A stretch of 64,000 nucleotides of DNA, taken from assembly GCF_021018805.1 (NCBI RefSeq), contig NC_086283.1, positions 13,219,162 to 13,283,161 on the forward strand, written 5' to 3'. A model generated the notes under the pieces. It saw only the letters and a list, made by a program, of their open reading frames with translations. It was not told the origin of the DNA and ran no database searches. This document shows positions 12,711-25,412 of this stretch, one piece after another. The stretch is from Prinia subflava (Eukaryota > Chordata > Aves > Passeriformes > Cisticolidae). The translations under genes and the position numbers were made by a program. Within the stretch, counting starts at the first letter, position 1, and each line of letters begins with the position of its first letter.

Positions 12711-13537
12711 GGCTTATGGCTGCATGGAGATAGAAACCTGAGTGTGAAAATCTGCAAAGTTTGTCAGCAGGTTTCATAAGACTTAGTCCATTGTACCAAT
12801 TGTAGACCATGTAGATCATGAAGGTCAGTGAGGATATTTGCCTTTCAAAAAGCTTTTCGCACACTTGGCCCAGTCTCCTGCCAAGTGACAAATGGGAACC
12901 TTACAAACCCTGGAAAACTAGTGCTGCAGACACTTCAAAACTTCTGTGTAGGACCAGTTTGAAAAAGAGACTTTTATTTTTCTGAGAGTAAAATTTCTGC
13001 TCTGCCAAGACTACTGTGCTTTGACAAAGACTCAAATGGTCAAAGGCATCGTAACTCAGCCACAAAGGTGAAAGCCACGGGAAAGTGACAAAATGCCACA
13101 ATTGTCACAAGTAGTAACAGTTTCCTTGTTCATGGCTTGGAAACACTGGTACACTACTAATGATTCATGTGTGCTTTCAGAAGCCACTTAGAGGTAACAG
13201 GGCCGGAACAGCTCTCTTCGAAAAACTTGCTTAATATTGGGGAATAACTGGATGAAAACAATCAAGAAAGGAATTAATTTTTTTCAACATTTGAATTAAA
13301 CACATTTGTTCTGGGTAGCCTGCAAATTCAACTAGTGTGCTCTGGACAGTGCGTGTAGCTGACATTTTCTGAGAAGAAAATACAGAGACTTTGTTTTCCC
13401 TCTTTGCTAGTTCATCAGATTTTGGTAAGATGGCTGCAACCAAGCCTAGACTTGGTAGATATCAGATTACAAAGGCTATGCCCTTTGGCATTTTCATTAA
13501 AAATATTTTTCAGTAACACTAGAGAAAATTCTGGGGT

Positions 13538-13586
13538 GAGATTACATTAGAGTGAGAAAAAGGAGATTACATTAGGGCGAGAAAAT
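13538..13586. repeat. Tandem duplication, about 25 bp x 2
   Basis: GAGATTACATTAG begins both 13538-13562 and 13563-13586. The two units differ at two positions plus the last base. A simple slippage-type duplication. Confidence 0.8.
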
Positions 13587-14489
13587 ATTTTACAAACAAG
13601 TTCTAGGCATATAAACATTAAAGAAAAACTACAGTTACCTTAAGTATGTCACACGTGTTGTCAGATAAGTATTATACTTGTGATAGACAATTTATTTAAA
13701 TGGTGGATTATATGTGGCAGCAACTGTCACGCAAACACAAATTTATTTGTGATCACTGGGTTGGGTTTTTTTGTCACAATCCCTGAGCAAAGGGTTGAGG
13801 GGAGATAAAAAAATAGGGCTCAAAACAGTTGAGCCATGATCCTCCCAGGAATGAGGCTAAAGTGATTACATCACTCTTACTAAGCTATAAAAATTTATCT
13901 ATAACAAAAGAAACAGAAGCAGTTCCATCATTAAATGTAAAACTCGGGGAATAAGGGAGCCTTAACAGACACTTAGTTCCTTTTAGAACAAGCATAACAA
14001 TTTGGTTCTTAATTTCAGCAATAACCCACTATTTTATCCTAGTTTAATTCCACTGGTCTAGAGGGTTTTTCTATAAAGCTTGGAGATGAAACAGAAATAA
14101 AATAAAAATATAAAGATCCTTTTGATTGCAAATACAACCAAGGGAGAACTTAATTTCAAAAAGCCTTAAAAGGCATTAAAATGTTATCTTTTTTCCCTCC
14201 CCTCATTATACAACAGTAGATAATCCTCTGAATTACAAGTCACGTTTTACATATAGTCTTAAATTACATTGCTAAAATATTGATATAGCCAGACCTGGTT
14301 AATTCAAGCCAGTTTTCCCCTCATTAAGATTTAACAGAGGCTGAAGCATTTATGGTATAATGTCATGCAGACTTAGGGACAAAGGGAATACAGCAAGTGT
14401 GAATTAGGTGAGAATTCAGCAGCAACAGAATTACATTAGAAATAAAGAGAATATTTGATGTGGAGAAAACAGTGTTCTCTTGGTCTAAT

Positions 14490-14710
14490 GGTAAAGGGTG
14501 AAACAAGGCCAGCCACCCTCCTCAGAGAGGTTCCATGTGAGCTAGACTTTGGTGGCCCCTTCTCATCTGCCACCATCTGTGCCCAGTGGGCACCACTGGT
14601 GTGCATCAAACACCTCCCTGCATGTCACACAAGCCTTGCTACCTCTCAGGTGACCCCGTTTCAACTCCAGCCCCCCATCACTGCTGCGTGGTGGGCCCTG
14701 GGCTGCACAA
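14490..14710. other. GC-richer, stop-poor patch of unknown origin
   Basis: This roughly 220-bp stretch is clearly richer in C and G than its neighbours and lies within a 101-codon + frame (14455-14760). The predicted peptide has no motif or repeat I recognise, and no splice signals frame it convincingly. Relaxed stop density from composition explains the open frame. An old decayed transposon or a conserved regulatory element is possible. Confidence 0.3.
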
Positions 14711-16042
14711 ACAGATACGGTAGTAAATCTAAATGCACTTTTAAATCTATCAGAAAATAAAGAAGTAGTTCAAGTAACTGCATTAAAAAACACTTTACAA
14801 AGTCATCACTTTGCAGAATGCCAGTACATGCACTGTAGCTTTAGTTCAATGTAAGACACAACTTCATTTAATCCAGAAGAAACACCAGCATGTAGTAATT
14901 GTGACAACAATAACAAATGTATACCTGAGAAGTGTTGCAAAGACGTGACAAAGATGTTCCCGGCAATTGTAAGTTGCCTGTTCTATCACAGACTGCAGAT
15001 CAGTCCACAGCAGCAAAATATCTTTAGAGCAAGAACTTTAATGAGGCAAAAATAAGCAAAAACTTTCACAAGCTCAGATCTAGTCCCAAGATACTCAGCT
15101 GAAGCACGATTGCAGTTATGGCTGTTATTTCCTATCAGAAAATTGTCTAACCTGAAGATTAAGCGGCACGATACAAACTTAGGCAAAAAAACCCCAAGGT
15201 TTTCATTCTTGTAGAATGCAAGTACCCAACAATGAATAAAGTTGTTAATGAGAAAATTTGTTACAAAATACAAATTGGAAAATCCAAATAATTGCAGATT
15301 AAAAAAAGCATACTCCTACAACATTATATCTCTCAACATCAACAACAACAAATCTATAAACATAAATGAAACACTGAACCCAGTAGATAAGAGAACTTGC
15401 TGGTCTATATTGTGGCCATGCATTACCCCCTCGAAGTAGTTGCAAAAGCATGGGAATATCAAGAAAGGGAAAATAAATATTCTTACTAATGAATAAATTA
15501 TTATTAAATTCCAGAGGGAAATAGCAAATATTATCTTTACCAATATGCAACTGGAATCTACAGAAATGCTGATTTGGAATTAACTTATTTAATTTATTTA
15601 GAAAAAAAATCAGGCAACTTTTCTTAGTATTTATGAGTTTGAAAAAGACATCTTCTTCTGGATTCCAGCAACAAGAATAAATGTGCAGTAAATCAACACA
15701 CAATGCTTTAAAATTAGAACATCTGTAACCACACCCAAATTTGCCTGTTATGGCCATTTACAGGTGGATGGTATACAGCATATTTAAAATTTGGGAGTTT
15801 CAGGAGCTTGTTTAAGTGAAATGACACAGCTCCAGGAAGATAGAGGCTTGCTTTTAGCAGAAAAGAAGTCTGTATGCAGTAACATGTATGTAGTAACAAA
15901 ACCAGAATTTCGCTGATTGAACATTTATCCTTCAACTATCCCATTGCCTTTCTGCAAGCAGAAAAGATGAACATGTAACATCAGACTACACGTTCCATCT
16001 CACCAATAATTAAAGAGCAGATAAATGGATAAATGATTATTC

Positions 16043-16060
16043 TTTTTTTTTTTTTTTTTT
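16043..16060. repeat. Poly-T run (18 T)
   Basis: Uninterrupted run of 18 thymines; simple repeat. Confidence 0.9.
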
Positions 16061-16519
16061 ATGCCCATCAGAACCAGAGTTCTTAAAAAAACTCAAAGAA
16101 TATAACTCATACTGGGCATAATTCACACTGCATTTGACGGCACTTCCAGGACTTCCAGGAGAACTAAACCACAAGTCTCCAAGCTGTTTCACAAAAGGAA
16201 CTTGATATCTTACCTTCTGCATTTTTAAGTGTGTCAGCTCTGCATGGCTCTACAGAGGTTAAGCAAACTAGAGACTAAAATTCAGCAAACCCCTCTTGTG
16301 CAAAATGCTATGCTGCAGCTACAGCTTAACTGTGATGAGGTAAGGAAAATTTTTTGGTGACACAGGACTTTCCACTTGTGCTCTTACTTCTGACAAACAC
16401 AGAGTGTATAAATAGTAAATAAATCACAGTCTCTATTATTTATCATGCAGCAACCTGGAACTTCCTTCTGACATCTACAGAAAAGTAACTAAAATATTCA
16501 CAAGCGTCCTAGTTTTCAA

Positions 16520-16543
16520 TATTCACTACAATTGTAGTGAATA
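16520..16543. repeat. Perfect 24-bp palindrome
   Basis: The sequence from TATTCACTACAA to its exact reverse complement is a perfect palindrome with no spacer. By chance a 24-bp perfect palindrome would be rare in 64 kb. It may reflect a template-switch event or a symmetric protein site; no known motif is evident. Confidence 0.9.
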
Positions 16544-17252
16544 ACTACAACTGCAGCCAAGCTCTGCTGGTTTCACATAGAAGTCTCAGATGGTTTCCTT
16601 GGAGAGGAGCAAGGCAGAATCAGAACAAGGGCGTTCTCCACAAAGGCACCAATGCCTAGCCGTTTTCCATTTCCTGTAGTTTCACCAGGCAGCATGACAC
16701 TGTCAGTGGGCTAGGCAAAACCAGAAATCACTATCAATTTTCTCCTACTTCTGCACAGAGCAGAAAATAAACTAACCTTCCCAGCTTGTGTGTGAGAAAC
16801 AAGAAAGAGAATTCTGCTGAACAGGAAAGAGACTCTGATACTGAAATATAAAGTAAATATAGAAGCTTGAAGACAATAAAGTTAAGGCTACAAATGTGCC
16901 TACCAGGACAATGATGATGCAGTTGAATGATGCAGTAAACGGCTAAAAGATACACTAGTGAAAAAATAATGCTATCACTGTCAAAAATACATTGCTACTT
17001 CGATGTAATTAAGTGAAAAATTCAGAGAACATATTCTTCAGATTTATGGGAAAGACTCATTATAAAGTTGTGAACAACCTGTCAAATGCAATGACAAATT
17101 ATATTAAAATACTGAAAATACAATATTAGTGGGTTTTAAGAAGAGAAACTAACACTGGGTTAATACTGAGAACTGCATGTTTCTTTTACAGCTTCCTGGA
17201 GTAGTGGTTCAGACTACTATTCCTTAGGTGGGAGGACAGATCCTACATCCAG

Positions 17253-17296
17253 TTATTATTATTAGTAGTAGTATTATTGCCAGTGTTATTATTATT
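17253..17296. repeat. Imperfect trinucleotide microsatellite (TTA/TAG)n
   Basis: Runs of TTA and TAG triplets, interrupted by GCCAGTG, span about 44 bases. Confidence 0.8.
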
Positions 17297-20200
17297 AAAT
17301 CAAACCTTAGTTTTACAGATTATCCAGTGGTAGCAAGAGAGGCAACACCTCATATCTGAATAAAAGAAATGTCTTTATGCTGGCTTTATGGCATTTAAGG
17401 CCAGGCTATGCCTGAACCCATGTGAGTCCTTCCAGACAAAACTGACCTGACAAGACTATTTGAGCCAAAGAATGAGTTTATACTGGACTGGCAATTCATT
17501 TGATGTGACTGTGACATTTCTGATTTGCATGCTAAGAGGTCCACACACTGTTACAGCTGTTCTATCAAGAAGTCCACAGTATGGGTTCTGCTTGGGCAGG
17601 AACACTTGGGTCCAGGCATAATTCACTTTACAAAAGAATTTTTTTCTTCACTGGTCACTGCTGCCCCCAAAACAACCAATTTGCTAAACTGTCTTCCACA
17701 GACAAGGAACTGCAAATGAGGAATGATTCATCATTCAGTTCCCCCCAAAGGATTTAGTGTGATGAGACACATAGAGGCACTAATAGACTGTGAAAGAAGT
17801 GTGGGCTGAACTAATTGAGTACTATTGATCCACCAGTGCCAGTGAGATTATCCTGAGCGCCTACACGTCCTCACAATATGGAAGATTTGAGAACAAGTGA
17901 GTGAATTGGAAAAAAATTCCTCCCTCCAACTAATTCTCAACCGTGCATTTAGCAACCCTGGTACAGCAGTACTTAACACACACACACTGCATAGCCTGAT
18001 TTATCTTTGGAGCTTCACAAATATTAGCTAATTAATCTTTCACCATTGTAGTTTCACTCCACAGCACATCTTAATTTTTCTTTATAATTCAAACTAAAGA
18101 TTTAAACTGGCACAGAACTGTGCACTATTTCTAAGGAAGATGCTCAGTGACCTCATCCTACTTAATTTGTCACAGCTAAAAACTTAAAAAAATGGCTAGA
18201 GAAAATATGCATATTTATAGAAGGAACTACAATAATTTCTCTGATTACAATTTAAAATGTTGACAGTCATAGCAGTCAGTAATCCTGTTTTACTGGAAGT
18301 TTAATGAGGGATTTGTAGTTGAAGTTCGTACTTTTGCATTGCAGACAGCTGAAGTGCTAAAATGTCAAGCACTGACTGATTACTATTTAATTACAGACCC
18401 ATAAACAACTTTATATGGCTACAGAATTATTCCCCTAGGTCTTCATAGTGTTACCATCAAGACTAATTTTGAATAGGTGCTTAACTCGTGCACTATATTT
18501 GACATAAAGCTTTCTTGTTGGACATTTTGGCATTAGCACTGCTTCAAATCTGGATGAAAATTTCCCAGATATTTTTGCAACAGAAAGTTTTGTCTCTTGC
18601 TTCTGGAAATCATTTATCAATTTATTTTTACTCCTAGAGCTTACTTGCTATTGAAGCTGAAAATTGCTTTAAGATATATGGCAGTTTTGTGAACACATTA
18701 ATGTTAGCTTGAGACAAGAAAAGAACAATTCAATGCATCTCAGTAGTGAAGGGGTACAAAATTTAGTGTGTGCTCAGTGTGTCATTTCTTAGAGCATTGA
18801 GAAACACAGCATAGAGTAAATAACTATTTACAAAATTATTTATACCTGTGATCTCCTTCTGAGCTCTTTTGCAATCATACATGACCTCCATCCCTTTTAT
18901 AATACAGCAAATGGGCAAAGCAAAGTTTGAACTGTGCAAAAATGTGATTCTTCCCTCCAGATGATTTAAAAGAGGAAAGAAACAAGTAGAAGGAGAGAGT
19001 GTAGTAGAATGAGGAATGTGTCTTTAACTAGAGATAGATAAAGAAAAAGGTAGATGCTTGTTTCCAATGGATTGATTTTTGACTATGTTAAGAAATCTTT
19101 GCCTTCAGCTTTAGATTATCTGACTTCATGAAATATCTAAACACAGACAAGCACAAGTTCATTTGAATCAGAATTCATAGAGGATTAGTGTGCCATAAAG
19201 CTTTGCAAATCCAAACTGCCTCTAAGAACACAAAAACCAGATTTTAATAATAAAATGTTTTATTACCCACACGTTTTAATAAAATTTAAAGTTAGCAATG
19301 CAATTGATATGACTTCTACTAGTACCTTAGCATTTTTCTTAAATTGCATCATTAATTTAGGCATAAAATGACATGCTGTACAGCATCAGTCATTAAGGAC
19401 TTTTCTTCACCTGTTTTACACTGATTCTGTTTAATACCACATCTGCTATTTATTTCTTAATGTCTTATTAAACAGCCTATCTCATTACCTAACCATATCA
19501 CACACATTTTACACCACCACACTGTGAGGTCAATTAAAGTTTTTGTTATAGTCTATTCTTATTTCCTTGGTGTGTACTTTAAAAGCTAGCCTCAGGTTTG
19601 TTTGATTATTTTGTGGTTTATGCAAAAAAGCCATTAAACTCCCAAGAAAGATTTCACATTTCCCAACATATTTTCAACTCATTTTTCTAATCTGAAAGCG
19701 TAAACCTAATTTGACAAGTGTTCAGCTTCTACTTTCCTTCGCAGCCAAAGTGATTCCTAACTCTTTTTCTAATAAATAGCCTATTGTAGTTATTGCATGT
19801 TACATTTTTGTTTGTATCTCAGCACATTTTGCTTCACATAAAAATATTATTTTCACCGCTCTTTTAAGAGCTCAGTTCTTAAGAACTTGGCCGACTGAAC
19901 AGCCAAAAAAATGTTGACTATTTGAAACAGCTAGCTATTTCCACTGCATTCTCTAAAGCTAACTGTAAATCTACAGCTTTTACCACAAAATTGCAGTTCC
20001 ATGAATCTTTATGTCATTATGTTTGCCCCTCTTTTCTGCTTCTCCCCAAAAACTGCATTACAACTCTGATAAGAGGAAACAAACCCATAACTGGTCTTGA
20101 CTACCAAGCCCAGCAAGACAGATTGGCACGGGGTGGTAGCAATGGAATCTACAGTGCTCACTCTTATTTCCATCCTAGCATGTTTTAGTCTTGGCACCTT

Positions 20201-20429
20201 GGCTGAAGTCTCATTTAGACCTAAAACACCTACCTCCATGGTCTGTTGCACAGTCTTATTCTAAGTTGGCATAAACATACTAAAGGAATGTTTTTGATTC
20301 CCCCTCAGAAGATGTGAAGTCACATAGGTTTTGTGACTGACAATGTAGCTGCTTAAATGAGTTTCCCATCACTCTGTCCTTTGAGTGCTCATTCCCATCC
20401 TCAGGAGTGTCAAAATCTCTCTACACCTG

Positions 20430-20459
20430 AGCTGTGCTGTTATAATTTACAGCACAGCT
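20430..20459. repeat. Hairpin: 11-bp perfect arms, 8-base loop
   Basis: AGCTGTGCTGT (20430-20440) and ACAGCACAGCT (20449-20459) are perfect reverse complements around TATAATTT. The stem is GC-balanced and therefore more stable than the AT palindromes nearby. Confidence 0.85.
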
Positions 20460-22410
20460 GCTTAGTAAACTAAATCACTAATTTGCTATTGATTAAAAAT
20501 AAACTTTAAATTTATTTAGAAGTTAACCCATTCAATCTGTGCTGTTTCTGTGAAATGGAAAACAGACATGGAAAAGTGATCCGTAAAGCATTGCTTTAGC
20601 ATGTGTGATAGCAGTATGACAGCATTTTTTTAAAGATCAAAATGAGTAAGCTTCTAGCTGCCATTTTCTACTGTGGCCAGTGATAAATGAGTGACTAGCA
20701 TTTGCCTTTAATTACATCTTCTCTTGAGAGGTTTCTCAAGATGATATCTGATATATAGATATACAGATACACAGATAGTAACTCATATATAAAAATTTCC
20801 CACATTGGTCAGAGAATGCAGAGGAGCATTACTGGCAGCAGTTAGATATTCAACTGTAGGCTTTCCAAAGCTAACTCATACAGATATTTAAATGCCATAC
20901 TCCTCCTTTTCCTAGGAGTAGAATTGTGGATTTATTGGTTTTGTTCATTCTACACTGGAAATACATAAAAACAACCTGAAAGCATACTATTATCATAGAT
21001 GATACTATTATCACAAGTTCAGATTACATTCTGAGTTTCAATCTGTTATGTGAATGCTTTAATTTACCCTGACTATAATTTCTGTGCCTCCAACATTTGG
21101 AATAAAATATGCACTTGTGAGACTGAGTGCTTTCTTTTTCTCCTCGTATCTCATCTACTTCACAACTTCTGCAATTTTTACTTCCTGCTTATAGAGATTT
21201 TCTTGACAGTGGCTAATAAAGCATTGTCCCTTAAACATGCTACAAAGTTTCCATAAAGCTGTCGCTTCCTAAATTAGTATATAAATACACATATTATCTT
21301 TATGTTGCAGACTCAGGACTGCAACATTTGCACCAATTGGGGTACCCCAGGGCAACGAGGCCCATCAGACCTCAGAGAGAATGCCAGAAGCCTCTCACTC
21401 TTGGTGCAAAACAGGAGCTGAAAGGGAAGGCAGGTACTTAGGGGGTAATTTTTTAAACAATATTGTTTTCATCCCCTCCTTAGCTGCATGGCCAAAGTCA
21501 TCTACCTCTAAGCTCCTTCTAAGAGGCCCCCGCAGTGGCAGAGGATCACGGAGAGCAGAGTACTCACTGCTCATCCTAATGACACTGTGCCACTGTAAAA
21601 GGGGAGATTTATGGGCTCAGGAAGAACACAAGTCGTATAGAGCATAACTGAGGATCTTTGAGGTGAGGGCACTCAGTAGACATTACTCCTGAACTGACAT
21701 CACAAAGAACAGCAACTGCCTAAAACAAGAAACCACATTTAAGGTGAGGCTGCCGCCAGAGCTACATGCACACAAGGAGAGAAAAACTGGAAGGGGAAAG
21801 GCAGCAGAAGTTCAATAACAAGTTGAAATCTTGATTCTACCTCAAATACTCATTAAATTACCTATAACTGATTTAATGACAACTTTCCTTTTGCTCCTCA
21901 TGCTTTCAATTTCCTTGCATCCTACACAGGTCAGCTTGATTACAAAAACTTCTCCATCATGGTTGCCCTCTGTCTTATTCCTCAGTTAGCCTCTGTATTT
22001 TTCCCTAATTACGGTTGACTGCATTGTACTGTTATATCTCTCATCCATTTCTCTCCCACTTGCTATTTATTTGAAACAAGTGCTGTACCTCTGAGCAGAG
22101 ATATGTCTCTGTTACATTATTTCTGTATGGGGTGTTTATGTGAAAGCCGTGAAAATGAGAAGGCTTGGTTAGACAAGATAGCAGAAGCATATGTTTTCCT
22201 GGATGAAGTATCTGAAACAAATAAATAAATAAATTATGCTTAAGAAATGAAACAAAATAAAGAAGAGGGAGTTGATACTTTGGAAAGCCCTACATATAGG
22301 CAGGTTCAAAGGCTCCTCAGCACTATGAGAAAACTCTGAGTGATGAAAAAGGGAGAAGGCAGTACATTTTCCTAGAACAGACTTTTATTTGTATTGATCC
22401 CGCCTAAACT

Positions 22411-22435
22411 CCCTCGTGCCCTTCTTCAGGTAAGG
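22411..22435 (+). promoter_or_regulatory. Candidate recursive-splice junction (acceptor fused to donor)
   Basis: A pyrimidine-rich tract ends in CAG at 22427-22429 and is followed directly by GTAAGG (22430-22435). A 3' splice site joined to a 5' splice site with no exon between them is the layout of recursive splice sites in very long vertebrate introns. It would apply only if a + strand gene spans the window, which I cannot show. Confidence 0.25.
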
Positions 22436-25296
22436 TCTGAAATTACAAGCTACAAACACCTGTGGCAGTATTTTATCTTAAAATGTAAATTATTACTGAA
22501 AGTCCGAATGTCCTGCTGAGAAGTAGGAGGCCTTGGGCCTTGGACACAGATATCCTTGCCCATACTTTAAGGCTTCCTGCTGTGCCATGCATGTGGATTC
22601 GTTCTCCTCCAGTGAACAAAAATCTCAGTGGCTAATTAGCAGTGTGCATAAATAACTTCTGTGGGAGAGACACATTTTAGAAGTAGTAATTGGCACACTG
22701 TCTAGCTCTGATTTGCAGTTATATTGCATGACCGACATACGGCTGGAAAGAAGAAATAATTCATTGCCTCAGCCTACTGTACTATCTACTTAAGTAGCTT
22801 AGATGAGTGGAAGTGGAAATAAAGTGATTATTCCAATTATCAAAGGCTCACAGGAATACATTGAGCCATGAGAAATTCACCTTTTCTTAATAAACTGCTT
22901 AAAATTAGCACTGAGAAACAGCAGGAGAGTCAAAAGCTGTGTGAAGTTCAGCTGACCTAACTGCAGCAGCACAGGACAGCAGCAGGTCCCAAGCAAACTG
23001 GGAGACACTCATCTTCCCTGTCTGTGCATAAAAAAACCACCAACAAACATCTCTAAAGGACTCTGGCTAGACATAAAAACAACAAGAATGATGTTTGAAT
23101 TGAGTTTGAATATCATGAATCAATATTTAGATTTACTGACACACGCTGCCCTTTTCTTCCATCCTCTGGCTTTTGTCCATTATAGCTGTGTGCCAAAAGT
23201 GAATTATTTCATTAAAATCTGAAAGGAAAGGGACTGATGTTTTGAGTTACAAAAATTAGTCTTTTTAAAAGAAAGTATTTGTTAATAGAGAATATCTGAT
23301 CACTATGATTCATTGTCTGCACTTAATTCCATCATATTCCCAGTGCATTTCAAATATACCACAAGCACATTTTCAGAGAAACGACAATAGTATTTTCTTT
23401 ATAAAATAAAATTAAAGATAGATTTGATTTCTTGCTTTTCCACAGAATTATAACAGTGTAGAATTTCAGCTGCTTCATGAGTGGAACTATAGAAAATTCC
23501 TTTCACTTGAGTCTTTGGGGGCTTGGAGTTTTTTTCAGCATTTAATATGTTCTGCATAAACCCAAAACAGACTCAGAAGAAAATCCTCCAGAAGATTTTT
23601 AATGATCTGGGTGAAAGAATACTTTGAAGACTCACAATTTATCTCAGAATAGCACTTGTATATAACCTGGAATATCAATTATTCATTGTAAACCCACAAT
23701 ACTAATTACATGGCAATTCCATATTACATTTATTATGTGCCTTAGAAACAAAACTAAAAATGATAAAAATATAAAGTATTTAAATGCCAATGTCTGTAGA
23801 CATACAATCTCATTGAAATAGTTGATATTGCCAAGATGTGACAAAAAACCAAAACCAAACTGAACCAAAACAAACAAACAAACAAAAGCTTTACAAGTGA
23901 AAATACCCAGAACAGAAAGTTCAGTAGCACAGGCCAGATACAAGTAGTACTCCTTACTTAGCTTCATTTAGTACTGGTTACACCTACGAAGTGTGAGCCC
24001 AACCTGTACAATCATTTAAGGGATATTTGTGATTAATACTATAATACAAACAATGTAATCACGGAAGGAATAGATTACCAGGACTGCAATTTAAATAACC
24101 GTAGCTAAATACATCTTTTCTTTTTCTCAACTTACTGCAAATTCATGATCTATATGCTATAATAATGCTTTTGTGTGAATTTCCCTATTTTCTCACCAGC
24201 AACACACAATGTAGAATAGGCAGAATTACTTGGTAGATTTTATTAGCACTGTTGTGAGCAGTGCTACAAAATGAGGATTTTCTGCTTGTTCTCAGACTGT
24301 TCCCAGAAGGAAAATACAGACTAGTGTATTTTATTCAGATCCTGTTCTCCTCCCTTATCATAGACATTCACTTTAAAAATCATTTTCAATGACTACAGTT
24401 TACTGAACTTTTACCATCAGACTAAGGTTATGCTAAAAAAAAAGTAAGAGAAGAGCTGCTGGACTTATATGGTCCTCAAATACCAAATTGAGGTGTTTCA
24501 ACTTCAGGAGTGATCCTGAGATTGTAAAACCTTAGTAGAAGTGGAATATTTAAATTTGCAAACAGATTTAAGTCTTATTTTAAGCATGATAGATGTACTG
24601 TGTGCTTCTGTGACCCAAAAGTACTGTTTATAATGTGGAATTGTCTCTACTAATCTGAGTCCAATAATGCTGCAAAATGACTGAGCTCACCAGTGGGATT
24701 AGATTTAGTTATACAACTATTCATCCATCCATTACATATGTCTAGTTGTCTCAATGTTTCCAGTTATTCCTTCTCTAGGAAGCTTACTGTTCAAAACAAA
24801 TCAATTTTTAATTAAGTTAAATTTGTGCTTTTGCAAATAGTGATTCTACAGCAGGTACCATAACAAAGCCATTACCTCATGTGATTACAACAACTGAACC
24901 ACGATCCTTATCCATTGGCTTAATTGTGCCAATTAATAGATAATGTTACATCCCTCATATTTTGCCTTACTAATAAGCAAGGAAAATCCATTAAAGTAAT
25001 GTAATTATGCAACCTTGGAACATAACAAGGAAGCAATGATAGTTCATTTAGATTAGACCTCGCAACAATGCACCTTGCAGTTTACATGCCACAAAGCTGC
25101 AGCTTGCAGCTCTTTAGAACTGCGTCCTATTTATGCCAATAAACATCCTGAATACTTCCAGCTTGTGGGTGAGGTACTGAGATGGATCTTAGCAGCTCTA
25201 AGTGTTGTTCTCACTCAATACAAGAAAAAGCTGTACACCTAAATCCAGCCATTTCAGAGTATTACTTTAAAAAGAAGTACTTGCCACTTTCCTTTT
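22436..25296. other. Non-coding stretch, no gene seen
   Basis: AT-rich DNA with a CAAA-type simple repeat near 23865-23887 and a short GC-balanced hairpin (TAGCACTG 24244-24251 and CAGTGCTA 24259-24266). About 24.9-25.1 kb is rich in homeodomain-like TAATT/CAATTA words, including TTAATTG-N3-CAATTAA at 24920-24936, and has a perfect AAGCTGCAGCTT at 25094-25105. It might be a regulatory element, but there is no direct proof. Confidence 0.5.
23865..23887. repeat. (CAAA)n simple repeat
   Basis: A short CAAA-unit tract inside a longer A/C-rich region starting near 23842. Confidence 0.8.
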
Positions 25297-25335
25297 CCTA
25301 ATTTATTACAATTTACCTAATTTATTACCATTTTA
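25297..25335. repeat. Tandem duplication, 19-20 bp x 2
   Basis: CCTAATTTATTACAATTTA (25297-25315) is followed by a near-copy with one substitution and one extra T (25316-25335). It ends right before the CAG of the candidate exon below. Confidence 0.85.
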
Positions 25336-25338
25336 CAG

Positions 25339-25412
25339 TCTGAAGTTGAAAGGACAGATGAAAAGACAGTTGAAAAGACAACTTGTGTCCTACCAAAAGA
25401 AGAACTGATACA
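25339..25412 (+). other. Candidate 74-bp exon, weakly supported
   Basis: The segment follows TTTTACAG and is followed by GTAAGT (25413-25418), a strong donor. One frame stays open through it and reads SEVERTDEKTVEKTTCVLPK then EELI, acidic and basic residues with Thr. Three 12-bp units (25348-25359, 25360-25371, 25372-25383) encode ERTD, EKTV and EKTT, so part of the open frame comes from a small tandem expansion. The acceptor has only a weak pyrimidine tract and sits directly after another tandem duplication. I do not recognise the peptide. It could equally be a purine-rich non-coding segment. Confidence 0.2.

Larger units (their letters stand above)
11617..16519. other. Non-coding stretch, no gene seen
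   Basis: AT-rich DNA containing a T run at 12695-12710, a 25-bp tandem duplication at 13538-13586, a GC-richer patch at about 14490-14710 and a T run at 16043-16060. The 152-codon minus-strand frame near 15.3-15.75 kb lies in AT-rich sequence, has the composition of random DNA (rich in Phe, Leu, Ile, Asn) and matches no family I recognise. Confidence 0.55.
16544..22410. other. Non-coding stretch, no gene seen
   Basis: AT-rich sequence with a TTA/TAG microsatellite (17253-17296), a 14-bp perfect palindrome (19874-19887), a hairpin (20430-20459), a TA-rich microsatellite-like patch near 20741-20775, and a GC-richer patch (about 21340-21620) with an 88-codon frame and no recognisable product. 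No exon or RNA gene is supported. Confidence 0.55.

Noticed and set aside
15299..15757. 152-codon minus-strand open frame
   Set aside because: AT-rich composition, random-looking Phe/Leu/Ile/Asn content, no motif, no splice context and overlapping frames; not reported as a gene.
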